Below, piece by piece: positions 1 to 10,666 of a DNA stretch of 64,000 bases. The DNA is from Undaria pinnatifida. Taxonomy: Eukaryota > Sar > Phaeophyceae > Laminariales > Alariaceae. The stretch lies in assembly GCA_012845835.1 (NCBI GenBank), contig JABAKD010000013.1:2398415-2462414 (forward strand), in the 5' to 3' direction. Each line of letters begins with the position of its first letter. The stretch's first letter is position 1. The notes beneath the pieces are model-generated. The model saw only the letters and a program-made list of their open reading frames with translations. It was not told the origin of the DNA and did no database searches. The translations under genes were made by a program, and so were the position numbers.

Positions 1-972
1 CGCTTCGCTTGTAGATGTCGAAATCTTTCCTAACGGCCTACGCCGAGGACAGCCGTATCCTAAGGCCGATCCTCTGTCTACGCACGCTTGCTACGATAGA
101 GGTAGCACCAACCTATATATGTTATGCGGTTCTTCGTATGACCTTGTGTGGGTTTCTGTGCACCTTACCCATACACCGACTTCGACGAAAAATAAATGTG
201 CACCCCGCCAAAATATTTAAAGACTTGCAACCGACGGTGCAAACCTCAAGACGATCCAATTGAAACAGGGTAGAAATAGAGGAATCGTTTATGGAGAAGC
301 CTTCGGTCGAAAAAAAAACGTCCTGGCACACCCTGATGATACAGTACTGCTTCCACCACGCGGCAAAATTACGCGGCCAGGAAGGCGTATGGGCAAAACG
401 GATGCTATATTTTTGTGACCTACGGACCTATTGGGTGGCTCCATAGATAATTTTAGTCGAGGAGCACTGGCGATGATGAATATTTTGGACTGAAAAATGC
501 AACATAGTCTATGCCTTTTCTTCTTTTTAGCCTCCAATGGTAAAAAAAAAACTTGAGCGCACCGCACTTCCACATATTTTCACTTTTGTATTTTCATACA
601 CGTTGTGCTTCCTATTTATAAAATAATTAACAGACACCTGGCTATCTGTGAAGCATACATCCAGTGTAATAGCTCTCTTTAGTCGAGAAATCTCGCAGGT
701 GAAAAACACTCAAGCTGAAAGGTGCTGCTACAAATACCACACCCCTTTTTTCCAATATTATCAGCGATAGAGTTAGCGTTTGCTACACCAGGTGCCATTT
801 TATATTTTTCAAACCCATTTTTCCCGTTCGCGGTTGGGTCTCGTGGGCGTACACCGTTCGCCAGTTTCAATAGATTTATTTTATGTTTTCTAACCCGAAC
901 GCAGCAACTGAAACTCGCCAACACCACCTTGCATACGTTTAGCTATGTGGGATCGCGAAAGCCGTCTCGTTG
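1..972. other. No gene recognised
   Basis: I see no convincing coding region here. Near 540-590 there is a short A-run followed by sequence resembling the dispersed 'AAGCTT/AGCTCACCACAC' repeat seen at 7725, 13250 and 13740. The open frames are short and do not read like protein. Confidence 0.5.
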
Positions 973-1140
973 TTAAATACCGGTACACCGCACCTCGCTA
1001 AGCATCAGGTCTTGGGCGTTCTCCTGCCAGAAGGGGGGGGCGTAGTCCCCGTACAGCCAGTCGTACGGACTCAGGTAGGTGGAGTTGATGGTCCACGAGT
1101 TGGTAGGCCCAAAATTGTAGGGTAAGCCTTCCGAAGAGTC
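973..1140 (-). CDS. Putative terminal exon of an unrecognised gene
   Basis: Read on the minus strand, 1140 down to the TAA at 973-975 gives 55 codons of convincing, aromatic-rich protein (including NFGPTNSWTINSTYLSPYDW, then WLYGDYAPPFWQ). It has two potential N-glycosylation sequons and ends RCTGI-stop. An AG acceptor (CAG just above 1140, preceded by a pyrimidine-rich stretch) fits an exon start. I do not recognise the family. Glycosylation-type sequons suit a secreted or membrane protein, but that is inference. It could belong with the coding pieces upstream on the same strand at 1225-1351, 2185-2250 and 2888-3180. Confidence 0.45.
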   Translation of the reverse strand, partial: DSSEGLPYNFGPTNSWTINSTYLSPYDWLYGDYAPPFWQENAQDLMLSEVRCTGI

Positions 1141-1224
1141 CTGCTCGGCGAAACCAGTTCACAAGAGACCAAAGAAAAGTGTTGTCACACGGTGGAAATA
1201 TTCAATACCAACCACGCCTGTTAC

Positions 1225-1351
1225 CCCAATATCTTCGAGAGGGGGGCCCGCCGCAGCGTGGCAGGAAGCAGCTCTTCGAACGCTATGTACTCTACGCGAT
1301 TGTTGGTTTTGGTCGAACCCAGAACACGAATTCCACGGTAGGGGTGGCGCA
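1225..1351 (-). CDS. Possible internal exon, unrecognised
   Basis: A coding-like stretch on the minus strand, bounded by a CAG acceptor at 1352-1354 and a GTAACA donor at 1219-1224. One frame reads as protein (…VEYIAFEELLPATLRRAPLSK…). Joined to the exon at 973-1140, the phase does not match: this frame ends with two spare bases, while the next exon starts in phase 0. Either the boundary differs, the exon belongs elsewhere, or the gene is decayed. Confidence 0.22.
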
Positions 1352-2184
1352 CTGACGTTTCCGAGGATTTCGTTTTAGGAACTCCATTTGCCCTTACCCT
1401 ACTACTCCTGATTTCCAGGAGACGTGAACGAGGACAACCTTGATGACAACGTTTACATGGCTTAATGGTGCATCATCGTGGCTCATGGTATAGCATCACG
1501 AAAATGTGACAAAATATATAAAGTCGAACGGTATCGCAGCCAAAAGGGGCAGCCCCTCGTCTGCGGAATACCCCGCCAGTCCTAACCATTTCCCCCCAGA
1601 AGGTGATACTGTTGTCGTCGAGCGCATGGGAAATTATACTGTCCTGCCGTGAACAAGAGTCGATTACGCACCCAATACCACACAATCACCCCGATGCTTT
1701 GGGCGTCGATTCCGGACCTCTGGCGTTGTCGCTGTTTCCTAGGTTGTGGCTGACCGTCATCGTTGAACTTCCCTTCATGGCTTCATTCGTCCCACGTCAA
1801 TTGCAAGCGCGTTTGTACGGGGACAACGAGGCCCGGCTATTTACCGACACCGCATTGCCCTATTTGGAAGCGCACCGTTTATTAACACAATTCTACGTCG
1901 TTGCCTCTCAAACCGTAGCCGATATATTTTTCATAACCTAAGCGCGCTCAAGACCGAAGGTCTCCATCGACGAGCTACCGAGAGTGAAAGCCCTCCTTTC
2001 TTCAGCGCGCTCAACCTATTATTTTGAATACTGCTCTTGCCCAACTAGAGTGTCGTGGTATCTCCCGCCTCATCAATAACGAACGCGCTACAGAAACGTT
2101 GGCGACCCCGATGTGTGGCGCCGTATTCTGCCCGAGGCAAAACCTCCGCTCGACCTGCGCGTAGGTGCGGATGTATCAACTCAC

Positions 2185-2250
2185 CAGTGTGTCTTCGAAG
2201 GGGATGTACTTGTCGCGGAGGTACTTGTGAATGGCGTGGGATGGGTCACA
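2185..2250 (-). CDS. Putative 22-codon internal exon, unrecognised
   Basis: The minus strand shows a textbook exon: a pyrimidine tract ending TTGGCAG at 2251, 66 nt fully open (CDPSHAIHKYLRDKYIPFED plus two residues), then a GTGAGTTG donor at 2177-2184. The reading frame closes at once in the intron (TGA). Strong signals on both sides make this one of the better host-gene pieces in the window. I cannot name the protein. Confidence 0.5.
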
Positions 2251-2887
2251 CTGCCAACAGAGAGAAAGACCGGCGGGGTGTACTCAGGTTATTCCACGAC
2301 AATTCGTTTAGTTCAGCTGCATGGTTCCACGGCAATGGAAGAGTCAGCGATCTTCCTTAAGTGCAGAATTAAGTCAGGTATCCGTGCACGTGTGATATCC
2401 ACAAATGCAATATACACTAGTGCTGGTGGCCGACCAATCCCCGACAAGAAAACACGCTCAATGCCGAGGACTTTGTTTCTCTTTGGCCGGTTTTTCTCCT
2501 TCCCGTGTGCTTTCCCCACCGTTCTCTCTTGGCGTCTGCGACACATACATACACCGTTTCGCAAGCTGCCTATGGAGGTTAGAGTCCGGATAATGCCACG
2601 AAAAGGAAGCGTTTCAGCAAGCTCGTAGTGCCTGATACCTGGTGCTCGTACAAGCATTCTAGAACCAATTAATGTATTAGGCGCAAATAATTATAGATGA
2701 GTATCACACTTGCAAACACCCGTTTCGCACCGCCAGTCGTTTCGAAACGATCGATTTTCATATTCCCTTCGTGCACGACAGGTTGCGCATGGCGCTATAT
2801 AAGCTCTCATGCCCACCAAATTCTGCCCAGCATATACTCTGTTGCTGGAATAGACTTCACGCGGGATATTTGGCATTTATTTCTTGA

Positions 2888-3180
2888 TCAACATGGGCGA
2901 ACACATTTCGCAATTCGAGGGGCATCTCTGCCAACGACATCTTCGGGAGACAAGACCACACATAATGTAGTAACATGTTGCACCTCGTCAACGCAGTTGC
3001 CCGTGCGGAAAGCGATGTCGTGGTAGCAGCCGGTCTCCACGCCCAACTCCGCCCAGGCGCCGATGACGAAAGGGTGCAACGCCGGCCACGCGCGGTACGC
3101 TGCCACATCCAGCGCAACGGAGCCTATGTTGGAGAATTCTTCCGGCATCTCATCGCCCCTCACCGACCGCATCCGGCCCC
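2888..3180 (-). CDS. Coding-like segment, unrecognised
   Basis: After an AAAACGCAG acceptor at 3181-3183, the minus strand is open for about 97 codons to a TGA at 2888. The first ~65 residues read like folded protein (EFSNIGSVALDVAAYRAWPA, then HPFVIGAWAELG). A switch of frame near 2940-2970 also gives a plausible peptide, so a very short intron or a frameshift may be present and the 3' boundary is uncertain. It is probably an exon of the same gene as 2185-2250, by strand and proximity only. Confidence 0.35.
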
Positions 3181-3524
3181 CTGCGTTTTCGAGTTACATT
3201 TCAGGAGCAAGAAAAAGCAACATTAGATGCCGTCCAGTCTGTTCGCGCGGCACCGACAATATTGTGCAGAGTTCAGTATCTTAGACGAGAAAAGTTTACT
3301 TTGAAGAAGAGCGTCAGTTACTTTACGCACTGTTGTTAGTTTTTCTGTCAGTTCGTTTACGAACAGCAAGAACAGAAACTGGCCATCACCGCTCGTATCC
3401 TAACGCTTGCGAAACTTTGTCTAAAAAAATCCAGAGAAAACTGCAACACACACCAGGCTTCACTCTATGGTTGTTCACACGACATGATGAGTGTGAAGCA
3501 GCTGTGTTCAGACTTACCCTGGCA

Positions 3525-3835
3525 GGTCAGTGTCGTAGCTACCTTCGCATCGACGCATCTAGCCCGTGACGCAATCGCGACAAGAAAAGAGGCTCCGGTA
3601 TGTCTGCACCTCACATCCGTTTCGTAGCTCATACCCGTAAAAAATAATACAGCATGTAACCATCCACCATCGCAGCAGCGATGCGATTCTTGAACAACTT
3701 TACCGGGTCGGTCAGTGTCCTAGCTACCTGTGCTCTACGTCTACCTGCCACGTCCCCCTTCCCTTTTCGTAGCTTACATCCGGAACGATATGCAGCAGGT
3801 ATAACCCCGCCCTTGCAGTAGATACAATTGGTTTT
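3525..3835. repeat. Degenerate tandem duplication, ~185-bp period
   Basis: GGTCAGTGTC(G/C)TAGCTACCT begins at 3525 and again at 3710. Each is followed by matching blocks (a TTTCGTAGCT segment, then a CAGCA-rich segment). The copies are clearly related but diverged. No coding frame is shared between them. Confidence 0.5.
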
Positions 3836-3849
3836 ATCATCTTTGCACT

Positions 3850-4035
3850 ACTCTAGCACTCCCTCCCAGTAGTGACGGGGTCACATAGCGGGCCGTCTCT
3901 TCCCCCCTTAAGGCTTCTCACTACCGTACGTGCCTTCCTTTCTCATCGCGAGAACAACTCAGTTTTTTCTTCCTTCGTCGACTCGCGTCGAATTGTGGGT
4001 ACCCACGCTGCTGGGCGCTCTCAGCAGTTGATCCT
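3850..4035 (+). repeat. Dispersed repeat, copy 1 (TCTTCCTTCGTCGACTCGCG family)
   Basis: This block has GGGGTCACATAGCG, a run of C, CTACCGTACGTGCCTTCCTTT and then TTCTTCCTTCGTCGACTCGCG. It matches 27615-27785 in the same order. Shorter pieces recur near 5495-5555, 9365-9425 and, inverted, 13455-13530. It is an interspersed repeat of unknown class. Confidence 0.55.
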
Positions 4036-4413
4036 TTTTTTAGATTAATTTTCTAAATGTTAAAGATATCACCACAACAATGTAATGCCTCCACTTTTTT
4101 CGGATCGATCACAAAAAAGAAAAGAAACATCAGCGTCACCCAGCGTCACCCGATTTGTTTTTTTTCGGTGTACAACATCTTGATTGAACACTAAGCACGG
4201 GCAGAACTTCGTGTTTCTTCGACCGCAGCAGAGTAGAGTTGGGGTCGTTGAGTGGGGTTAGGATCGTTACGAAGCCCTTATTTCGATTTCTACCGAACGT
4301 TTCGGTTTCGCCCGACATTATTTCGGGAAAAACCGAAAAACCGAATAAATTCACCCCCGGAAAAACTGGCTTTTAAATTTTCCAGTTTTTTATGGAAAAC
4401 ACAAAAATTAGGG

Positions 4414-4864
4414 TCAAGGGTGTAGAGGATCGGGCAGTCGCACCTCGAGCTGTGCTACCACTCGGGAGCGCACGAGACTCGGCAGGGTCATCCCCAAGGT
4501 CATTGGCAGGTCATGGCTGATGGTAGAAGGCGCAGTGAGCTTCTGGGCTCTCGTCGTCGAGTTGACAAAGCAACCGCACCGCGACGGCCGAACGAACGAT
4601 CTCGCTGACGGCACTAGCTGAGACGTTTGTTTCGTTGGGCGTTGTAGCACGACGAGTTGGTGATGGATTTCACTCCCCAAGGCACCGACACCTACGAGTA
4701 AGGCCGACTCCGGTGGGACAACCGCGGTGGTGTCTTTCGCGAGCGTTGCTGCTGTAGGGACGGTTCTGTGACAGGTGGGCGATTGTTTTGCGAGCCAACT
4801 GAGGCGCGCACTCGTGAAGATTGAACCCCTTGTAGATTTCGGTAAAATGCCGAAATTTCATCAA
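4414..4864 (-). pseudogene. Decayed coding fragment, unrecognised
   Basis: On the minus strand, about 115 codons ending at 4414 read like protein (VPPESALLVGVGALGSEIHH, then QLVVLQRPTKQTS). The upstream part (MMKFRHFTEIYKGFNLHE…) lies in a frame one base away, so a single frameshift separates them. A CAG acceptor-like site also lies at the junction. I do not recognise it. A retroelement fragment or a broken host exon are both possible. Confidence 0.3.
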
Positions 4865-7720
4865 AAACGGAAGTGCTGTACGTTTTGTTAAGACCGACCC
4901 TTAGCCGCTGATATTGTCAACGAAAGTGGATGACCGAAATGCTGCGAGTACCGGCATTTTGAGCAGTACCGACGGCCAACGAAAAGAGAAAGGCGGGGTT
5001 ACGGCGAAACCGTCCTATTTGAGCACCGCGTTATATTATCATTATCTACGGTAGAAGTACACAAGCCATGCATTGCGTTCCATATAATATCATATCACAT
5101 CATATCATATCATACCATACGATATCGCGTCCCCCCTCTGCAAGATGTAAATAAATTACCGCCGCAAGAACATAATTAGTGAATTACTTAGTGACACAAC
5201 CCCCCAATAGATGCCAGTTGCTCTTGGTCGGCGATGACATACCATAGCACTTGCCGGTATTATAGTGCTGAACAGCAGTGGTATGTGTTGTTCACATTCG
5301 TTCGTTTTTTTTTCTTTCTCATCTCCCTTCTTCTATTTCCTTTACATCATTTTTTTGTTTTCTAGCTCCCTAGACTCAACTCAGGTCCGGGATCACTACT
5401 ACGCTGACTCATTTCCCCCCCCTCCCATCCGCTGGACACGCCTTCACGTTTGCCGCGACAACAATCCACTCGTCCCCCTCCCCCTCCCCCCCCCCGCCGA
5501 TTCGCATCGAATTGTGCCTACCCCCACTGCTTCGTACGCGCTCGCAGCAGATGGTACCGTTGTTTTTTTGTTGTTGCAAGTAAACTCGAACGTACGACCC
5601 ACGAGGGATTCCAACCCCAGAACCAACGCTGTTGACTGTAGCATTCGAGGGTAACGGGGAAACATCAAATAGGCCTTGCCACCCATCTACATCCAACACA
5701 ACCACTATCCATGTCGACGCCTAATATAGAGCACACAGGGAGAGACGAGCTTTGTGGTCAAAAGCTATGGTCCGTCCGCTCAATGTTTGCCTCTGCTGGC
5801 TAGCCCTCTCTTCTATTAAGAGGGAAACTTTGAGAGTTGACAGGGCAAACACAGCCGTCGGCACCAACCGGGAGACTGAGAGCAACCTGAATCCGGTCTG
5901 AAAATTAAGATCGGACGACATTGTCGTTTCCTCGAATAAAAACGTCCGATATCACCCCGAAATGGCACGAAATTGCCCCGAAACGACATTAGTAGTTGAC
6001 CCAAATTGGGCTGCTAGCTGCTAGCCCTCTCATACGCGTACTACTTCACAACCTTACTTCCGTGTGACAGCTAATACTACACACACACATATTGATCACA
6101 ACGAGCTCCTGTTTCTCCTTTTTTGCTCCCTTTCTTCGTTGTCCCCTCGTTATTCTGCGAAAAGTGATAGTTTTCGCGCCTGTCAATTCCGCCATTTAAA
6201 TTTGCGAGGGTTATCTGTAGTCCGTTTCCGGTCTTCTGTTCTCCGTTTGTGTTTTTTTGCTTCAGCTCTTTCTTGAGGCTTTGTAGGCTAGCAGGGTAGA
6301 GGTGTGGGAATTGCTTGTAAAGAGCCCATCTTTGAGTCGTGTTCTAGACCGTGGAACCGACACTTCCCCCAATCTCACATATTGCTGCATATACGGTTCA
6401 TCAGTGTGGGCTAGTGCTATGGTATTGCCCCGTGAGCCCAGCAAGGCCCGAGGTCTTCTAGCATATATATGGAAATGGTATTGAAGGGTCTCGCATGCCT
6501 TTGAAGGCATTTATTTGCGTATGGATAGTAGTGATAAAAATACCTTTACTATGTATTTGCTCCTTGGATTCGCAACGACTTAAGCGTTTAGTTCTTTCTA
6601 TCCGTGGTTTGTAGGACCAATGCAAGAATAAGAGAGCTTATATAACGCAAAAACGCGACCAGCGTGGAACCTGCCTAATAATAGTGGAGACGTGCAAGAG
6701 GGTGGCCTATGCCTAAAACACCTCCAAATCTTTCTTCAGTAAACACCAGTACGACTACTCTTAACGTATCGCATGGCCAGAGCCGTCCCACTTAGGGGTA
6801 GATCAGAATTTCCTGAGAAGTTTCCGAGCTCCTAACATGAGGAGCTCAACATCAACACCACCGTCATCATCATCCGAAACATGACTGCTAAGTAAGCCTT
6901 TCGTTCGCGCAACCCGACCAACACCTCCTTTTACTCCCCAAGCCCAGAACACGTATACCCGTACAAGGTATTAGACTATCCTGAGGTTCCTTACGAGGCT
7001 CAAAACGTGCACAACCCTTGCCGTTGTTACTACTTGCGTGGGGTGATTCGCCACCACCTTTCGCCACCCTGATCAAGCAATAGAATACCAGTGCAAGGAC
7101 ATTTCGACGTGTTACCGCAAAGACGATTTTTTTTTTTTGGGGGGGGGGACAACTTCTTTCCATTCCCGCTAAAAGTATTGAAAATTTGATAGTATCATTG
7201 CATGTCCTAATGATAACGATCTGCGAAAAAAAAAAAAAACGTCCGTGGTGCCCGGGTTTCAACGAGTTTTAATTTATCGATTTCCCGCAGCGAATTGGCA
7301 AAAACGCAAAAAGCGGGGATGGCCGCTAAATGTCCCCTGGTTCGAAAAGTGCTCTGACCAATCTAAAAAATTCAGGTCAGGGTAATTTTGGGGTGTAGAC
7401 CACGAATCTGTCGTTAGATTTATGATCGGGATCGATTTGACCTTGATACAGCTGCGCGAAGATACGTGCGACAAGCGGGCATAACCTGGGATTTACTAGG
7501 GATTGGACTAAAAACTCCCACCCACCCGTGGAAAACGATCCACACGTTGATTAGAGCTCTGTAAAACTTCGATTTAAGGTTATTTTAGGGTGGGGAACAC
7601 GAAGATATCAGTGGAATGTCCCAGTTCTGCTTTTGCAATCGACTTACGGCTGCCCAAAAGCTGACCTTAGCTGAGCAATTAACAGAGTTTTCGGAAAAAT
7701 GGGAACTTTTTTTTTTTTTT
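4865..7720. other. Intergenic; no supported gene
   Basis: The stretch is AT-rich with small simple repeats: an ATCAT-type microsatellite at about 5090-5125 and a CCCCCTCCCC tract near 5480. A perfect 8-bp-stem inverted repeat GAGCTCCT…AGGAGCTC lies near 6826-6847, and A- and G-runs lie at 7130-7235. The minus-strand open frame at 6888-7262 is composition-driven. No domain was recognised. Confidence 0.5.
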
Positions 7721-7724
7721 TTAT

Positions 7725-7785
7725 CCCCCGGCGGATGGGGAAAAATAAAGCTTTAGCTCACCACACTTCCACGTATAATAAGAAC
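7725..7785 (-). repeat. Dispersed repeat fragment (AAGCTTTAGCTCACCACAC family)
   Basis: CGGCGGATGGGGAAAAATAA, then AGCTTTAGCTCACCACACTT, matches the inner ends of the inverted pair at 13250-13360 and 13740-13865. It is a solo, truncated copy followed by unrelated sequence. Confidence 0.5.
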
Positions 7786-9490
7786 GGAGCCTAAAACGAG
7801 ACCGGACGTTTTGTTTTAGAAAGCAAACCAATTGTGTACAACTCCAAAAAAAAAAATGACAGTCGTGTGGGGCTGTACAGCAGCCTTCGAATGAGCTGTC
7901 GCTCAGGCTGGAAGTCCTTGGCATCGCCTCGGTAGCCAGCATCTAGAGAAATCACAATGGAGCCAGCGTATATCGCTTTTTGTGCCCACCAGAAGGCACG
8001 AGATGGAGCATGACCGTTCTGACGAGCTCCTCTCACAGACAGGGCTGGCCAAGGGGTTTCGCAGGATCATTTTGGTTCTCTGATACACCACATACATGGT
8101 TCTGGAGATAACGCTTGCTTCTCATTTTAGGCTCCGTTCCCATTTTCCGAAAACTAATTGTTAATTTCAAATTTCCTGGAATTTTCGATTCTCGGTTCCG
8201 GGCTCGAGTTTTTGTCTAAATAATTTTCTGGGTGGCTCAACCCCTCCTAAATCGACCAAGCGGAAGCGATTGCCGAGGTCGGCAAGAAAAAGAAAGTTCG
8301 GGAATGCCTCGAAAAAAAAATTTCGGGTCGAAGGAGACCAACTTTTTTTTCGCCGTTTTTTTTAGACGTCGTTTTTGAGCGTTCCAAAACGATCTGCGAA
8401 GTCGATATTTATATATATATATATTTTCGTGCCCGCGCGGCCAATCCGGCTCTAGCTCGGAACCCGCCCGCGCTTAATCATATCAATGGCCGCCTTGTGA
8501 CAAATCTTCCGGGCCTCCTTTGTGGCGGCGGGGGCGGCCTTCCCTCTGGTCATGCTCTCTCCTTTCTCGTTGCAGCCCCACTCCGGGCAGGGACGACGGA
8601 ATCCGCTTGTTTCATTGGACGATCGGTGTGTAGTCAGTGGGTGTGTGGTGTGTCGTTAGAGGGTGGTTGTCTGGTGTTGCATACGCGTGTATTTGAGCAT
8701 GATTTGTGAGGCAGGTTCACATCGGGAGAGCTCTTTCTTCGTCACGTTATTTTTCGTGCCACAGAGGTTAAGGAAAATTAGGAAATTTTCGGGGCAACAA
8801 CATTTACTTCTTGGTCCAATATCCCCGATCCCGTCAGGTTTTTGAGGGGTCTGTCGCACCAGTTTCGGCGCGAAAACAACGCCCCGAACCACGCACAATC
8901 AGTGTATTGGTTTTTTGAACGCTTTATCCGCCGAGAGTGATTGAAAACCGATTAACGTGTTCACCGTGGAGTGTGGAATGGAGTGGAGTGTGTAGGACTG
9001 GGATGACGTTAAATCCGGGGTGCAAAAAAAAAAAAATGACTCCCCATTCAGCTATGCAAACACGAAACCCAATATATAGAAAAATGAGTGCACTATATCG
9101 CTCTTTCTGAAGGCACAAGAGGCATGTGTATAAAACCTATTCCGACGATCTGATGCAATGGATGCACCTGCCTGCGACAGGGCTTTTTGATTATCAACTT
9201 TTGTTTGTATTGTTTTCTTATTTTTTTGACAGGTTTTCTGTCTTCTTCTCCCTCCCTACTCCCCCGTAGATGTACATCGTAACCCAGATCCAGGCTCACC
9301 AAGCAGGCTCTCCTCCGCCCTTCCCACGACGCACGGTAAGCGCCTCCATTTCTGCCGCGATATCGTACCTCCATTTCTTCCCTCGTCGGCTCGCGTAGAG
9401 ATGTGCTTACCCAAGGTATAAAGCTCTCGGCATTTGGTGTCTGAAAAATATTATCTCCATACCGAGTTGTCAACCCCCGACTCTAACCTT
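7786..9490. other. Intergenic, one weak coding-like patch
   Basis: Most of this stretch shows nothing recognisable. Between about 7865 and 8010 the minus strand has a protein-like frame (FWWAQKAIYAGSIVISLDAG) after a GCTCGTCAG acceptor-like site. It ends in an A-run and has no partner exon, so I do not call it. An AT dinucleotide run lies at about 8409-8425. Confidence 0.35.
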
Positions 9491-9499
9491 TTTTTTTTT

Positions 9500-9665
9500 T
9501 CTAGTATTATTGGTAATATTATTGGTACTATTCGTATTATTGATATTGTTTGTATTGTTGATATTGTTGGTATTATTATTTGTATCATTGGCATTGTTGG
9601 TATTATGATAAAAATATTTTTGGTATTATTGGTAGTATAAATAACAGTGTCATTTATTAATAATA
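9500..9665. repeat. Degenerate (ATT/GTT) microsatellite
   Basis: Imperfect repeats of ATTATTGGTATTGTTGAT-type triplets run for about 160 bp. The open frame across it (Ile/Val-rich) is an artefact of the repeat. Confidence 0.75.
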
Positions 9666-9667
9666 AT

Positions 9668-9709
9668 GTTCGAGGTTAGCCACTAGACTAGACCACCAGG
9701 GCGACAGGC
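9668..9709 (-). repeat. tRNA-like A-box segment, copy 1
   Basis: The minus strand reads GTCGCCCTGGTGGTCTAG, then TAGTGGCTAACCTCGAACA. The TGGTCTAGTGG core matches an RNA polymerase III A box. Related copies lie at 9941-9979 (minus) and 12901-12940 (plus). There is no matching B box at tRNA distance, so this is not a tRNA gene. A tRNA-derived SINE head is the likeliest reading. Confidence 0.4.
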
Positions 9710-9774
9710 CTAGACTAGTCTATATTTATTATATAACCTGAAAACATCGACAAAAATACACCTCACTCAGCTGT

Positions 9775-9905
9775 GAGATCACCCCAAAATGATTTTGACC
9801 AAGACTCATCTTGCAAGCTGCGTGTGATTTTTCGACCGCGCGTGTTACGGGGAGTGTATACCCTCGTGAAGGGTACAGGTCGGTCACTCCCCTGCTATTG
9901 ACAGG
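9775..9905 (-). repeat. LINE 3'-end repeat (R1), tandem copy
   Basis: On the minus strand this has the same order of blocks as 10020-10165: CACCGACCTGTACCCTT, GCGCGGTCGAAAAATCACAC, then CAAGATGAGTC. Together with the A-box segment it forms a ~270-bp unit present twice in tandem (9665-9905 and 9940-10165). Confidence 0.6.
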
Positions 9906-9940
9906 GTCAACGCAACTACTAGTACATTGGTATTAATAGT

Positions 9941-9979
9941 GTTCGAGGTTAGCCAATAGACCACCGGGGCGACTGGCAT
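9941..9979 (-). repeat. tRNA-like A-box segment, copy 2
   Basis: The minus strand reads CCAGTCGCCCCGGTGGTCTA, then TTGGCTAACCTCGAACAC. It sits directly downstream (minus sense) of the LINE-type 3' end at 10020-10165, as copy 1 does with its own R1 copy. Confidence 0.4.
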
Positions 9980-10019
9980 AAACAATACCAGGTATAAAAA
10001 CTTAAAAAATGGTATAAAA

Positions 10020-10169
10020 TACATCTCACCTGTGACATCGTGACCAAACTCATCTTTGCTAGGATGCGTGTGATACTTCGACCGCGCGTGTTATGGGGTG
10101 TGTATACCATCGTTAAGGATACAGGTCGGTGACACCCCTGCTATTGGCAGGATCAACAGAACTCAGTAT
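10020..10169 (-). repeat. LINE 3' untranslated region (R1 family)
   Basis: This follows directly after the stop codon of the LINE ORF fragment at 10170. Its blocks (CCGACCTGTATCCTTAACG, CGGTCGAAGTATCACACGC, AGCAAAGATGAGTTT) define the R1 repeat. R1 recurs at 14612-14985, 19030-19440, 24440-24525, 61640-62000 and 63060-63425. This copy ties R1 to a LINE. Confidence 0.6.
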
Positions 10170-10666
10170 CTACTCTCCGAAAAGTAAAGGGGAGCTATCC
10201 ATGGACCCCTCGGTTGCTTGGAATACCCTGATGCCGTCGTCTACAATACGCTGGGCCCAGTTTTTTATGGACGGCCTCGTTCCGGATTCACCCCACTAGC
10301 CATCGTACCGAACATCACGCTATGGGTCAGTCGCTCATTAGTCGTCCGTTGTACGGCTCACGCAAGTAGGAGGTAGGAGTCGTTTGCGGATAGTCGTCTC
10401 ACCGCTCTCACATTGTGCCGTCTTGAGAGTCTTGGTGTACGCATGTGGTGGTGGTCGGTGCGCTGTCGGCGCTGAAAGCCAATGCTCCTTAGGAGGTGGT
10501 TGTGATATGCCGTTCGGAGTTTAGCGAAGTGCTCCAGACCGAGATCCCAGGTCACACACCCGTACCGCAGGGTCTCCGTTATCTGTACAATACTCGTACG
10601 ATGTGTATTTTCTTGTCTACAGACTAGAACCGAAGCCAACGATCCAACTGACATCAGGAGCAGCAA
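10170..10666 (-). pseudogene. Non-LTR retrotransposon (LINE) RT C-terminal remnant
   Basis: The minus-strand frame has the typical region beyond LINE reverse transcriptase: ETLRYGCVTWDL, a leucine/arginine-rich stretch (LRTAYHNHLLRSIGF), then SVMFGTMASG and VFQATEGSMDSSPLLFGE-stop at 10170-10172. It is broken by a TGA near 10360, a TAA and a frameshift before the NWAQ segment. The catalytic RT domain is absent, so this is a 5'-truncated dead copy, as LINE insertions commonly are. Confidence 0.75.

Noticed and set aside
1603-1941. Plus-strand 112-codon ORF
   Set aside because: It reads moderately protein-like, but no domain, partner exon or splice site supports it, and nearby exons are on the minus strand.
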